Below, piece by piece: positions 1 through 6,833 of a stretch of DNA of 8,922 nucleotides. The DNA comes from Planctomycetaceae bacterium (GTDB lineage: Bacteria > Planctomycetota > Planctomycetia > Pirellulales > UBA1268), in assembly GCA_018694455.1 (NCBI GenBank), contig JABHNP010000315.1, positions 1-8,922 on the forward strand, read 5' to 3'. A program made the position numbers and the translations under genes. Positions within the stretch are counted from its first letter, which is position 1. Each line of letters starts with the position of its first letter. Under the pieces are notes generated by a model, which saw nothing but the letters and a program-made list of their open reading frames with translations, was not told the origin of the DNA and did no database searches.

Positions 1-3000
1 ACCCCACAAGGTGACGGAACTGGCTTCAGGTGTCAGTCGACTCCCACCACATTCGCTACACGGCACCTCACCCATGACAGCATCGACCTTCCGTCGCACC
101 GCAGCGACCATTCGTGATGCATCTTCGCAGGCAGCCTCAAGGCCCTTGAACTGAAACGAAAACCATGGGCCTCGCCCCGGTGTACCACGCGGGCGTTTGA
201 CATCAATCCATTTTTCACCCGTTCCCTCAAAAAGAACCCGCTGCTGGAGCCCAGAAAGTTCATTCAGCGGAACATCACCCGGTAATCCAGCGGTTGTACA
301 AAGCGCTGAAAGCATTGTCTTACTAAGCGGTTGATTAATATCAGGCCACAAATCAAGTGCTCCATCAAGTAATGACAACGACGCATCGCGAACAAGCGAC
401 TGGTGTTCAACACCTGTCCGTGTGCCAAGACCATCACAGACCGCACACCAACCGAGCGGGCTGTTAAATGAAAACTCTCTCGGCTCAAGCGGCCGAAACC
501 CCTGGCCACACTCTGGGCAGGCAAGAAAACGACTATGAATATCAATCGGCCAGTCTGGTTCTTCCAAAGGGTTGCCGTGCCCATCATCAACCGCACGTGC
601 CACAAAAAGCGTTCCGTTTCCTGCTTCAAAGGCAGCTTCAACACTCTGGGCAATGCGGCTGCGTTCTTCAGGATTCGAAGTGATTCGATCAATCACGAGT
701 TCGAGCCGATGTTTCTTTTTGCGATCAAGAGGAGGGTTCTCATCAAGACGATAGGTTGTCCCGTCAATTCTCAGTCGTACGTACCCAGCAGCCTTGAGCC
801 CAGCAAGAAAACTCTCCGGAGTCTGCCCGATCTTGAGTTCAACTGGAGCCAGCAACAGCATTCGTGTTCCTTCTGGAATATTTAGAATGCGATCGACGGA
901 CTCATCGACGCTTTGTGCACCAACAGGCACGCCACATTCCGGGCAGTGCATGACACCAAGCCGAGCCCCAAGCACACGGAAAAAGTCATACATCTCGGTC
1001 AAGGTGCCAACAGTCGATCGTGGCGTACTACCAGTTGAGCGTTGTTCAATGGCAACGGCTGGAGCCAAACCCTCAATGCGCTCAAAGATCGGCTTTGGTA
1101 CCTGGCCAACAAACTGCCGAGCATACGGCGAGAGACTCTCGACATACCGGCGCTGACCCTCAGCGTATAACGTGTCAAACGCAAGCGATGTCTTCCCGGA
1201 ACCACTCGGACCGCAGCACACAGTGATTGCCCCTCTCGGAAGATCAGCATCTACATGTTTCAGATTATGTTGTGCTGCACCACGTACCATCATCGACGAC
1301 GGCCCCGGATCACGGGATTGCTTTTCAATGGCAGTGAGTGATTTTTTTACAGCTCGCTCAATCGCCGCAGGTGTCACAGCAGTTGATTTTCGTGGTGGAC
1401 GGCGTTTTTTCGATGCGTCCTGTTTTGCAAGTTCCTTCGCCTGAGCCAACACCGGTTTGAGTGCCCTGCCAGTTTCTGATGCACGCGTTCGAGCGACTTT
1501 TTCAGGAGGACCCTCAACCACAATGCGTCCACCACCACCGCCACCCTCGGGCCCTAAATCAATGACATGGTCTGCCCGTTTCACCACATCAAGATTATGT
1601 TCAACAACAAGTACTGTGTTTCCTGCTTCTACAAACCGGTCAAGAACCTCGACAAGTTGTCGGACGTCATGCATGTGAAGGCCGGTGGTCGGCTCATCTA
1701 AAATATAAAGCGTGTTCCCGGTGGAACGCTTTGCGAGTTCTCGAGAAAGTTTGACCCGCTGTGCCTCACCTCCTGAGAGTGTCGGCGATGGCTGCCCGAG
1801 ATGGAGGTAGTCGAGCCCGACATCACAGAGCGTCTGGAGTTTTCGTGCAATGTCTGGAGCATCGGTAAAGAATTCCAGTGCTTCGCCCACTTCCATCGCC
1901 AGAATATCAGCTACATTCTTTCCTTTCCAGCGAACTTCAAGTGTGTCTTGTGCAAAGCGAGTACCACCGCACACATCACAGGTGACCCAGACATCGGCAA
2001 GAAAGTCCATGTCCAACCGCGTTGACCCATGCCCCTCACATGCACCGCAGCGACCACCAGCAACATTGAATGAAAATCGGCCAGCCTTCCAGCCACGACG
2101 GCGAGCATCGGGCAGCATCGTGAAGAGTTTGCGAATGTCATCCCACACTTTGACATAGGTTGATGGGTTGCTTCGTGGCGTGCGGCCAATAGGGGATTGG
2201 TCGATGACAATCACCTTGTCGAGCTGCTCACCACCAACGAGAGCATCAAAGTCACCAGGGACAGCAGCATCACTCCCGAGCATGCTCCGCAAGGCTGGCT
2301 CAAGCACATCACTTACAAGCGAACTCTTGCCACTTCCCGAAACGCCAGTCACACAGACAAACAGCCCAAGTGGAATCTCAACATCAATACCCTTTAAATT
2401 GTTGTGGCGAACACCCTCGAGAATGAGTGTTCGGTCATCAGGAGTGCGTCGTGTTTCTGGCAGAACAATGGCATCACGTCCTGAGAGGAAAGCCCCCGTA
2501 ATACTGCGACTGCTCTTTTCAATGTCTTGCGGTGAACCGGCGGCAACAACCTCGCCACCACGCTTTCCAGGGCCAGGACCGAAATCAATCACCCAGTCAG
2601 CAGCTCGAATGGTTTCTTCGTCGTGCTCAACAACAACAACGGTATTGCCCTTGTCGCGGAGTGCTTCAAGGGCACCGAGTAGTTTTGTATTGTCTCGAGG
2701 ATGCAAGCCGATTGATGGTTCATCGAGTACGTAGAGCACACCTGAAAGCCCTGACCCAATTTGTGCAGCAAGTCGGATTCGCTGGCTTTCACCTCCGGAA
2801 AGTGTCGGAGCCTTTCGATCAAGTGCAAGATAGCCCAATCCCACCTGATCAAGAAACTGCAGGCGACTGCGGATTTCTTTGAGGAGTTCTGTGGCAATCA
2901 CCTGCTGCGTGTCGTCGAGAATGAGGTCTGACACAAATGTCCGAGCGTCACTGATGGGTAACGCACAGAGTTTGTCTAACGACAGTTCCCACTTTGTTGC

Positions 3001-4395
3001 CTTGGTCTTTTTCTGTGTGCGAGGTGTTTTCTTTTTCTTCTTGGTTTGTGAAAGTACCGTTGGGCATAAAGCACCTGACGTGATCCGAACAGATCGCGAT
3101 TGTGGTGAAAGTCTGGCACCATCACATACATGACAGTGCTTTACGCTCATGTATTTCTCAAGCATGCGACGGATGATCCCACTTTTTGCATTTCGCCAAC
3201 GATTCGTCAGCATTGCAAGAATGCCCTCGAACTTCGTCTTTGCACCCCGTTCAGCACGACCACGCCGCCATGACACCTGAATAGTCTCCAATCCCGTTCC
3301 ATGAAGCCAGATTTTTTTCTGGGTGGGTGTCAGTTCCTGCCATGGTGTGTCGAGCATCACACCAGCGTCGTAGCCCTTTTTTTTCTCAGCGTGAGCACCA
3401 ACCGAGTTCAAAAGTCGACGTGTCCATCGTGGCATGTCACGGAATCGCCCGAGGACTCCGAAACACCCTTTTTTAATGGAACGAGTTGGCTCGACAATCA
3501 ATTTCTTGGCATCAATACCATAGATATCGCCAAGGCCATCACACGCAGAACAGGCTCCAAGTGGACTGTTGAAACTAAAGAGTTGGGGTTCCGGCGTGTC
3601 GTAACTGACTCCACACGAAATGCACGCAAACTGACTTGAGAGTGTCAGGTCATCTGGCTCTTCGCCCTCCTTGAGTTTGTCTTGTGTCACAATCACTTGG
3701 CCACCACTTGTGCGGATGGCAAGTTCAACGGCCTCAGCAAGACGACTTCGTGTTTCTTCTGATACGGTAAAACGATCAACGACAACTTCAACCGTGTGTT
3801 TAAATTGTTTTTCAAGAGCTGGTGGATCTTCAACACGATGGACATTTCCATCAACGCGGGCACGTGTAAACCCTTGACGCACCAGGTCGGTGAAGAGGTC
3901 GCGGTGTGTCCCTTTGGCCTGCCGAACAAGTGGTGCAAGAATCATTGCATGCTCTCCAGTTCGCGACTGGATAATCCTTTCAACAATCTGGTCTCTTGGT
4001 TGAGCTTCCAGAATATTGCTGCATGTAGGGCAGTATGACGTGCCAATCCGTGCATAAAGAACTCTCAAGAAGTCATGGATCTCAGTCATGGTTGCGACTG
4101 TGGATCGCGGATTGTGACCAGCTGATTTTTGGGCAATCGAAATTGAGGGTGAGAGACCAGTGACGCTGTCAACATCTGGTCTTGGAAGTTGGCCCAGAAA
4201 CTGGCGGGCAAACGTTGAAAGACTTTCGACGTATCGGCGTTGCCCTTCTGCGTAAAGCGTGTCAAAGGCAAGGCTCGATTTACCTGAGCCGCTTACTCCT
4301 GAAAGGCACACAAGTCGGCCTCGTGGGAGGCCAACAGTGACATCACGAAGATTATGTTCTCGAGCGCCACGAACAATGATCGGAGGGGCTTGCAT
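1..4395 (-). CDS. uvrA: Tandem (double-length) UvrA, excinuclease ABC subunit A; 3' end outside window
   Basis: UvrA is the DNA-damage-recognition ATPase of nucleotide-excision repair. It works as a dimer and loads UvrB. The frame stays open for 1465 codons from ATG 4395; an in-frame TAG at 4411-4413 makes this the first ATG. Copy 1 (about residues 1-965) is complete. It has Walker A at 33-40 (GVSGSGKS), a UvrB-binding-like region at about 118-255, and zinc finger C258/C261/C282/C285. Next come signature LSGGESQR at 532-539 with Walker B D558-E559, and the second Walker A at 684-691. Zinc finger C783/C786/C806/C809, signature LSGGEAQR at 873-880 and Walker B at D900 complete it. A basic linker (about 967-1034) leads to copy 2, which starts near M1035. 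Copy 2 has Walker A 1062-1069 (GPSGSGKT) and zinc finger C1293/C1296/C1317/C1320, and is cut at 1465. By collinearity the whole protein should be near 2,000 residues, about twice the usual 940-960. I recall double-length UvrA from planctomycetes. No Shine-Dalgarno is visible. Confidence 0.96.
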   Translation of the reverse strand, partial: MQAPPIIVRGAREHNLRDVTVGLPRGRLVCLSGVSGSGKSSLAFDTLYAEGQRRYVESLSTFARQFLGQLPRPDVDSVTGLSPSISIAQKSAGHNPRSTVATMTEIHDFLRVLYARIGTSYCPTCSNILEAQPRDQIVERIIQSRTGEHAMILAPLVRQAKGTHRDLFTDLVRQGFTRARVDGNVHRVEDPPALEKQFKHTVEVVVDRFTVSEETRSRLAEAVELAIRTSGGQVIVTQDKLKEGEEPDDLTLSSQFACISCGVSYDTPEPQLFSFNSPLGACSACDGLGDIYGIDAKKLIVEPTRSIKKGCFGVLGRFRDMPRWTRRLLNSVGAHAEKKKGYDAGVMLDTPWQELTPTQKKIWLHGTGLETIQVSWRRGRAERGAKTKFEGILAMLTNRWRNAKSGIIRRMLEKYMSVKHCHVCDGARLSPQSRSVRITSGALCPTVLSQTKKKKKTPRTQKKTKATKWELSLDKLCALPISDARTFVSDLILDDTQQVIATELLKEIRSRLQFLDQVGLGYLALDRKAPTLSGGESQRIRLAAQIGSGLSGVLYVLDEPSIGLHPRDNTKLLGALEALRDKGNTVVVVEHDEETIRAADWVIDFGPGPGKRGGEVVAAGSPQDIEKSSRSITGAFLSGRDAIVLPETRRTPDDRTLILEGVRHNNLKGIDVEIPLGLFVCVTGVSGSGKSSLVSDVLEPALRSMLGSDAAVPGDFDALVGGEQLDKVIVIDQSPIGRTPRSNPSTYVKVWDDIRKLFTMLPDARRRGWKAGRFSFNVAGGRCGACEGHGSTRLDMDFLADVWVTCDVCGGTRFAQDTLEVRWKGKNVADILAMEVGEALEFFTDAPDIARKLQTLCDVGLDYLHLGQPSPTLSGGEAQRVKLSRELAKRSTGNTLYILDEPTTGLHMHDVRQLVEVLDRFVEAGNTVLVVEHNLDVVKRADHVIDLGPEGGGGGGRIVVEGPPEKVARTRASETGRALKPVLAQAKELAKQDASKKRRPPRKSTAVTPAAIERAVKKSLTAIEKQSRDPGPSSMMVRGAAQHNLKHVDADLPRGAITVCCGPSGSGKTSLAFDTLYAEGQRRYVESLSPYARQFVGQVPKPIFERIEGLAPAVAIEQRSTGSTPRSTVGTLTEMYDFFRVLGARLGVMHCPECGVPVGAQSVDESVDRILNIPEGTRMLLLAPVELKIGQTPESFLAGLKAAGYVRLRIDGTTYRLDENPPLDRKKKHRLELVIDRITSNPEERSRIAQSVEAAFEAGNGTLFVARAVDDGHGNPLEEPDWPIDIHSRFLACPECGQGFRPLEPREFSFNSPLGWCAVCDGLGTRTGVEHQSLVRDASLSLLDGALDLWPDINQPLSKTMLSALCTTAGLPGDVPLNELSGLQQRVLFEGTGEKWIDVKRPRGTPGRGPWFSFQFKGLEAACEDASRMVAAVRRKVDAVMGEVPCSECGGSRLTPEASSVTLWG
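1294..1497 (-). other. Inter-copy linker of the tandem UvrA
   Basis: This segment encodes about residues 967-1034 of the double UvrA. It lies between the C-terminal end of copy 1 (the ...VEGPPEKVA tail typical of UvrA C-termini) and the start of copy 2 at Met1035-Met1036. It is rich in Ala, Lys and Arg, includes a KKRRPPRK-type basic stretch, and has no recognisable domain. It probably forms a flexible or partly helical tether that also contacts DNA; that is inference from composition. The two consecutive Met codons directly before VRGAAQHNL look like the former start of a free-standing second gene. Confidence 0.7.
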
Positions 4396-4550
4396 GCGTG
4401 AAGTGGTGTGCTACCAAAATGAAGGGAATATACGACATTTACATTGTAGACCGTGGACCCCATCGTGAGACACCCACCTTGCTAGACACCCACCCTTACG
4501 GTGCGTACGATCAGGAACCGAAGAGGCGAGGACACATCGATTCTTCTCTT
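4396..4550. promoter_or_regulatory. Divergent spacer between uvrA and tRNA-Ala
   Basis: This 155-bp gap must hold the start signals of uvrA (leftward) and of the tRNA gene (rightward). On the minus strand there are two -10-like hexamers, TACAAT at 4448-4443 and TATATT at 4432-4427, but neither has a convincing -35 at 16-18 bp. For the tRNA I see only a weak TACGAT (4506-4511) without a well-spaced -35. I see no LexA-type inverted repeat of the GAAC-N-GTTC kind. The one clear structure is the direct repeat at 4468-4494, listed separately. Confidence 0.4.
4468..4494. repeat. 11-bp direct repeat, AGACACCCACC x2, 16-bp period
   Basis: AGACACCCACC occurs at 4468-4478 and again, identical, at 4484-4494, with a 5-bp spacer (TTGCT). 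The 16-bp period is about one and a half helical turns. The pair lies about 73 bp upstream of the uvrA start and 57 bp upstream of the tRNA 5' end, so it could be a binding site for a regulator of either. It could equally be a chance duplication. Confidence 0.6.
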
Positions 4551-4623
4551 GGGGCGGTAGCTCAACTGGGAGAGCGCGGCGTTCGCAATGCCGAGGTTGG
4601 GAGTTCGAGCCTCCTCCGCTCCA
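4551..4623 (+). tRNA. tRNA-Ala, anticodon CGC
   Basis: All four arms of a 73-nt cloverleaf can be drawn. The acceptor stem is GGGGCGG with CCGCTCC, the D stem GCTC/GAGC encloses a loop with the GG pair, and the anticodon stem is CGGCG/TGCCG. The T stem GGGAG/CTCCT encloses TTCGAGC and the variable loop is 5 nt. The anticodon loop TTCGCAA gives anticodon CGC, which reads GCG (alanine). The G3:U70 pair, the main identity element for alanyl-tRNA synthetase, is present, with discriminator base A73. The 3' CCA is not encoded, so it must be added after transcription. It lies between uvrA (divergent) and the sigma-factor gene (same strand). Confidence 0.95.
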
Positions 4624-4668
4624 CTTTTTTGTAAGAAAATACAAATCAGGCTAAAAAAAGCCAGATTT
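4624..4668 (+). terminator. T-run after tRNA and following stem-loop
   Basis: A run of six T (4625-4630) begins two bases after the tRNA discriminator base. The stable T and acceptor stems ahead of it could make a simple terminator. A second structure follows: AAATC-A-GGCT (4643-4652), a loop of six A, and AGCC-A-GATTT (4659-4668). This is nine pairs around one A:A mismatch, followed only by TTA, not a long T-run. On the plus strand it is a poor classical terminator and may instead be a processing or leader structure. Whether the sigma-factor gene is read from the tRNA promoter cannot be told. Confidence 0.4.
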
Positions 4669-4705
4669 TATGTCATGTAAAGAGAACATAATGCAATACG
4701 TGCCG

Positions 4706-4734
4706 TTTAAAAAGTGCTGAAACACTGGCATAAC
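4706..4734 (+). promoter_or_regulatory. Weak sigma-70-like promoter candidate for the sigma-factor operon
   Basis: TTTAAA (4706-4711) and CATAAC (4729-4734) are separated by exactly 17 bp. Each matches 4 of 6 bases of the housekeeping -35 and -10 consensus. Initiation would leave a leader of about 95 nt before the ATG at 4839. CATAAT (4687-4692) and TAATAT (4824-4829) are other -10-like hexamers without a partner; the latter would give an almost leaderless message. I see no clear ECF-type -35 (GGAAC-like), so autoregulation is not evident. Confidence 0.25.
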
Positions 4735-4838
4735 GATTGAACCAATCAAGGTGATGACGGAGCCGGAGTATCAGAGATTAGAATCCGCCGGATAGGATAA
4801 CGATCTCTACATTTTTTCTTGGGTAATATTTCTATCCG

Positions 4839-5459
4839 ATGTATCGTGCTGATATGGCAACAGTGTCTGATCCCTCTACTATCTTAATGCTCCGTGTGCG
4901 TGATGGGGATGCTGAGGCGTTTGAGCAACTCGTTGCACTGTGGCAGCCACGACTGGTTACCTTGTTTATGAATCATGTGGGTGATCATTCCACGGCAGAA
5001 GATCTTGCCCAAGAAGTCTTCCTGCGAGTGTACAGAGCTCGCCATCGATACGAGCCAAAAGCGAAGTTCACAACGTGGGTTCATACGATTGCAAATAATA
5101 TTGCCAGTGATCTTCGCCAAAGAGCATATCGTCGAAAGGAATGGGGGGTTGTTGCAAACCCTTCAGCCTCAGGGAATATGGTAGGTCTTGACCAAATGGC
5201 CGTTGCAGCAAGTGGACTGCTACCAACTCGCCAGCTTGATCAAGTTGAACTGCAAGGCGTTGTACAGCAGGCTATTGCAGGTCTGAATGATCGCCAGCGA
5301 ATGGTGGTGCTCCTGGCGAAGTTTGAACATTGTTCATATGAAGAAATAGCTGAAGCAATGAAACTGTCAGTGTCGGCAGTGAAGTCATTACTCTTTCGAG
5401 CTCGAGAGCAGTTGCGAGAGGCTCTCAAACCCTATCTTGCTGAGAAAGGAGAATCTTAG
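4839..5459 (+). CDS. ECF-type RNA polymerase sigma factor (sigma-70 family, RpoE-like)
   Basis: A 206-residue protein with the two-domain layout of extracytoplasmic-function sigma factors; these replace the housekeeping sigma on core RNA polymerase and direct it to a small regulon. Region 2 spans about residues 16-100 and contains the core-binding DLAQEVFLRVYR helix (55-66) and the promoter-melting FTTWVHTIANNIASD segment (77-91). A linker of about 40 residues follows. Region 4 spans about 140-192, with a helix-turn-helix at about 167-187 (YEEIAEAMKLSVSAVKSLLF) for -35 recognition. There are no regions 1.2 or 3, as expected for ECF factors. ATG 4839 is the first start; ATG 4854 (Met6) is possible, and neither has a Shine-Dalgarno site. 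The stop overlaps the next gene's start by one base, so the two are probably co-transcribed and translationally coupled. Target promoters cannot be read from this window. Confidence 0.93.
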   Translation: MYRADMATVSDPSTILMLRVRDGDAEAFEQLVALWQPRLVTLFMNHVGDHSTAEDLAQEVFLRVYRARHRYEPKAKFTTWVHTIANNIASDLRQRAYRRKEWGVVANPSASGNMVGLDQMAVAASGLLPTRQLDQVELQGVVQQAIAGLNDRQRMVVLLAKFEHCSYEEIAEAMKLSVSAVKSLLFRAREQLREALKPYLAEKGES

Positions 5460-5461
5460 TG
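5445..5461 (+). promoter_or_regulatory. Shine-Dalgarno site and coupled GTG start of the membrane-protein gene
   Basis: AAAGGAG (5445-5451) lies 7 nt before GTG 5459-5461, inside the last codons of the sigma-factor gene. The sigma stop TAG (5457-5459) shares its final G with this GTG, so termination and initiation overlap as TAGTG. It is the only convincing Shine-Dalgarno site I see in front of a gene in this window, and it decides the GTG start. The arrangement suggests the two proteins are made in a fixed ratio. Confidence 0.75.
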
Positions 5462-6079
5462 AGTCAGAAAGAAGTAAAAGAAACAATTCAACATGGAGAT
5501 GCCCCCGCTACGCCAGCAGAGGATCTCGGTGAACTCTGGCAGACACTCGATGTTTTGCCAGAGGCAGAACATCCAGAGGATCTGCTGGCAACCACCATTG
5601 AAATGGTTGCAGTCGATGCTGGACATCGTCGTACTGGAAAAACGAGTCGGTTTGCTCGGGTCAGGGGTGACCTCTGGCAATGGTTCGCACCAGCGATCGC
5701 AGTTGGTGTATCAATTGTCATCGGTTATGTCATCGGCCGGGCAACGCCTGGAACACCACAACCACAACAAGAACCAGTCAATTTGCGTGCGCGGCGTCAA
5801 GAAATCCTCAAAAATACACTTCAAGAAGCGATACAAAACGACCCTGTTGGGGCAAAGAAATTTCTCGAGAAACAACTTCGTGACACACGAGATACTCAGG
5901 GGCGTCCGCGTGGACCACAACAAAAAAATATAGCGGTTCCGCGTGCGGGTGACCTGAATGTGTCGAAACCTAGGAACGCTCGCCCGTATTTTCGAGATGA
6001 CCAAGGAAAGAAAGAACAGCTTCTTGGAAAACAGTCGGAGCCTCTAACGGAACCAGATGACCAGCCTCGGGAACAATAA
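5459..6079 (+). CDS. Single-pass membrane protein, putative anti-sigma-type regulator
   Basis: A 206-residue protein that I do not match to a named family. Residues 1-72 are polar and acidic at first (EDLGELWQTLDVLPEAEHPEDLLATTIEMV at about 21-50), then basic (about 56-69). One hydrophobic segment at about 76-93 (APAIAVGVSIVIGYVIGRA) fits a transmembrane helix; the basic residues before it favour N-in topology. Residues 97-206 are rich in Pro, Gln, Arg and Lys. They include a probable helix (about 108-145) and then a low-complexity charged tail, outside the cytoplasm if the topology is right. The one-base overlap with the ECF sigma gene and the soluble N-domain/one-helix/outer-domain plan suggest an anti-sigma factor. 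It contains no cysteine, so it cannot be a zinc-binding (HxxxCxxC) anti-sigma. Its last 110 bp overlap the hydrolase gene on the other strand. The existence of the gene is well supported; the anti-sigma role is inferred from context. Confidence 0.8.
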   Translation: MSQKEVKETIQHGDAPATPAEDLGELWQTLDVLPEAEHPEDLLATTIEMVAVDAGHRRTGKTSRFARVRGDLWQWFAPAIAVGVSIVIGYVIGRATPGTPQPQQEPVNLRARRQEILKNTLQEAIQNDPVGAKKFLEKQLRDTRDTQGRPRGPQQKNIAVPRAGDLNVSKPRNARPYFRDDQGKKEQLLGKQSEPLTEPDDQPREQ

Positions 6080-6812
6080 CTAGTTGACCCTGTGGGAGAA
6101 TTTTTGCCATAGATTCCATGGCTGCTGGTGGAGTAATCGTGTCTTCTTTCCCACAGACGAGGATAACAGGTTTCTTAAAATGTTGCATTGGTTCGGACAT
6201 GTCGGGGCGATCAGCGAGTGCTCCAAGTGCTGCTTGAATTGTTGCAATTGATTGTGTGCCAATGAGTTTTCGCAGGAACTGTTCATTTTCAACCCTTTCC
6301 GGTTTGGATCGAGCTTTATCTGTTGCCGCTAAAAGATTTGGCACCATCGCATCAGCAAGAACTTTTTGACCTACTCTACCGACTGTTGCTGCGAGATCAC
6401 TCCTGCTTGTTCGTGCCTCGGGTGTGTCTGCTGAAAATTTTGTGTCAATAAGAACAAGATGAGAAACTTTTTCAGGATGCCGCACCGCGACATGCTGAGC
6501 CACATAGCCACCCATTGAAATGCCAGCAATGACAGCAGGTTCATCAATATGAAGAGCATCGAGGAGTTTTGCTACATCATCCGCAAGTTGCATGATGCTC
6601 GACAGCGGTTTTGATTTTGAATGACTCTCTGTGCTCTGACCAAAACCACGCTGATCAGGAATGATCAGCCGTAGATGATCGGCAAGAGGTATAATCCGGT
6701 GCCACATGGTGTGGTCTAAAGGAAATGCGTGAAGAAGCACCAGAGGCTGGCCTGAGCCACAGATTTGGACAGCAAGAGAGGTGTCTCCAATCGAAACCAT
6801 CGTTGTTTGCAT
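5970..6812 (-). CDS. Alpha/beta-fold hydrolase (enol-lactonase/esterase-like)
   Basis: With ATG 6812 this is a 280-residue soluble alpha/beta hydrolase. Motifs in order: HAFPLDHTMW (oxyanion-loop HG-type region, about 28-37), IPDQRGFGQS (about 51-60), and the nucleophile elbow GISMGG with Ser99. A helical lid lies at about 130-200, then Asp224 in VCGKEDTITPP and His252 in EAGHLVPLEAP. The Ser-Asp-His triad is complete. Overall it resembles 3-oxoadipate enol-lactonase (PcaD)-like proteins, but no other catabolic gene is nearby and the substrate is unknown. The frame is open up to ATG 6941, but the 43 extra residues are Ser/Thr/Asn-rich and encode a DNA tandem repeat, so I prefer 6812; ATG 6800 is also possible. 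No Shine-Dalgarno site is visible. The 3' end overlaps the membrane-protein gene tail to tail, and the His252 codon lies in the overlap. The gene is divergent from the lipoprotein. Confidence 0.9.
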   Translation of the reverse strand: MQTTMVSIGDTSLAVQICGSGQPLVLLHAFPLDHTMWHRIIPLADHLRLIIPDQRGFGQSTESHSKSKPLSSIMQLADDVAKLLDALHIDEPAVIAGISMGGYVAQHVAVRHPEKVSHLVLIDTKFSADTPEARTSRSDLAATVGRVGQKVLADAMVPNLLAATDKARSKPERVENEQFLRKLIGTQSIATIQAALGALADRPDMSEPMQHFKKPVILVCGKEDTITPPAAMESMAKILPQGQLVIVPEAGHLVPLEAPTVFQEAVLSFLGHLENTGERS

Positions 6813-6833
6813 GGGAAAATCACTAGGAGTTGG

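Noticed and set aside
264..692. A 142-codon minus-strand frame within uvrA
   Set aside because: It is out of frame with the UvrA coding frame, which is continuous here through the copy-2 zinc finger; it has no start context or motif of its own.
2168..2734. A 188-codon plus-strand open frame opposite uvrA
   Set aside because: It is antisense to the conserved ATPase core of UvrA, is rich in Ser/Pro/Arg in the way of antisense frames, and shows no domain. It is a shadow of the real gene.
3377..3384. A run of eight T (A8 then GGG in uvrA mRNA), resembling an A-AAA-AAG slippery site
   Set aside because: There is no evident stimulatory hairpin or purpose for a shift in the middle of UvrA, and the zero frame is plainly the functional one on both sides.
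4551..4623. tRNA-Ala as an integration (att) site
   Set aside because: I see no second copy of the tRNA 3' end, no integrase and no foreign gene cargo in the window.
4411..4644. A 77-codon minus-strand open frame across the tRNA gene
   Set aside because: It is the antisense translation of tRNA-Ala, a known source of false proteins (GGGSNSQPRHCERRALPVE-type text).
5493..5933. A 146-codon plus-strand frame overlapping the membrane-protein gene
   Set aside because: The membrane-protein frame has the Shine-Dalgarno site, coupled start and transmembrane helix; the alternative frame has none of these.
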